Below are positions 24,390 through 24,651 of a DNA stretch of 24,651 nt, one piece after another (the first letter of the stretch is position 1; each line of letters begins with the position of its first letter). The stretch comes from Candidatus Krumholzibacteriia bacterium (GTDB lineage Bacteria; Krumholzibacteriota; Krumholzibacteriia; LZORAL124-64-63), in the NCBI GenBank assembly GCA_028718575.1, contig JAQULN010000001.1, forward strand, positions 1 to 24,651, in the 5' to 3' direction. The translations under genes were made by a program, and so were the position numbers. Under the pieces are notes generated by a model that searched no databases, was not told where the DNA came from, and worked only from the letters and a program-made list of their open reading frames with translations.

Positions 24390-24651
24390 TCAGAAACCGC
24401 CGAACGCGATGCCGGCGCGCACGACAAGGTAGCTCCAGTCGAACTTGGTATCCCGCAATCCCCACGATTCGGCGAGCAGGCGGTTCTTGGCGGGATTGTA
24501 CGTGTAGACAGCGCTCAATTCGACGGGACCGACGGCCAAGCCAGCGCCGGCGCCGACGGCCAAGTTGGTCGAAATGCCCTCGAACACGCCGAAATCTTGG
24601 TCCCAGTCCTGGAAACGATTGTGGCAGAAGGCGACTCCGACTGTCACGTAA
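24390..24651 (-). CDS. C-terminal end of an outer-membrane beta-barrel protein (5' end beyond window)
   Basis: The reading frame is open to the window edge and covers the last 86 residues of a longer protein. Alternating strands such as NLAVGAGAGLAVGPVELSAVYTYNP and FDWSYLVVRAGIAFGGF, and a C-terminal Phe, are typical of outer-membrane barrels inserted by BAM. An apparent GTG at 24647 is inside the frame and is not taken as the start. There is no family-specific motif, so the function is unknown. It ends 17 nt from the convergent desulfurase gene, with no visible terminator between. Confidence 0.7.
   Translation of the reverse strand, partial: YVTVGVAFCHNRFQDWDQDFGVFEGISTNLAVGAGAGLAVGPVELSAVYTYNPAKNRLLAESWGLRDTKFDWSYLVVRAGIAFGGF

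Overview
The window is GC-rich, gene-dense bacterial chromosome with short intergenic gaps and mostly Shine-Dalgarno-led genes. I see no phage, transposon, CRISPR or RNA genes. Three proteins carry FlgD-like Ig domains, one giant protein ends in a domain that looks like a type IX secretion (Por) sorting domain, and one gene encodes a PorV/PorQ-like barrel. Together these suggest a high-GC, Gram-negative, probably uncultured member of the wider FCB lineage (Fibrobacterota-Chlorobiota-Bacteroidota and neighbouring candidate phyla). The exact phylum cannot be fixed from the sequence alone.

Left part (1-4025): the N-terminal three quarters of the translational GTPase TypA/BipA (minus strand, cut by the window edge), a divergent TrmB-family regulator with a palindrome-rich control region, a convergent diacylglycerol/sphingosine-type lipid kinase that overlaps the regulator's 3' end, and a small protein of unknown function.

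Centre (4119-19313, all minus strand): a probable operon in the order giant 2255-residue repeat-rich surface protein, PorV-like outer-membrane barrel with FlgD-type Ig domain, 1005-residue periplasmic TPR protein, ExbB, ExbD, a second ExbD, a TonB-like protein, and a periplasmic protein with FlgD-Ig and OmpA-like segments, closed by a weak terminator. Six of the seven gene junctions are tight (4-nt overlaps to 23 nt); the exception is a 166-nt gap before exbB. The combination suggests a proton-motive-force-driven system for exporting, assembling or moving a large surface protein. The second ExbD has Asn where the transmembrane Asp is expected, so the ExbD pair is probably asymmetric.

Right part (19608-24651): a PilZ (c-di-GMP receptor) gene preceded by a well-formed sigma-28 (FliA)-type promoter; divergently, a GlgX/isoamylase-type glycogen debranching enzyme and a cysteine desulfurase whose active-site loop resembles selenocysteine lyase; and the C-terminal end of an outer-membrane barrel protein cut by the window edge. 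Two genes (typA and the lipid kinase) have -10 elements so close to the start codon that leaderless transcripts are likely.
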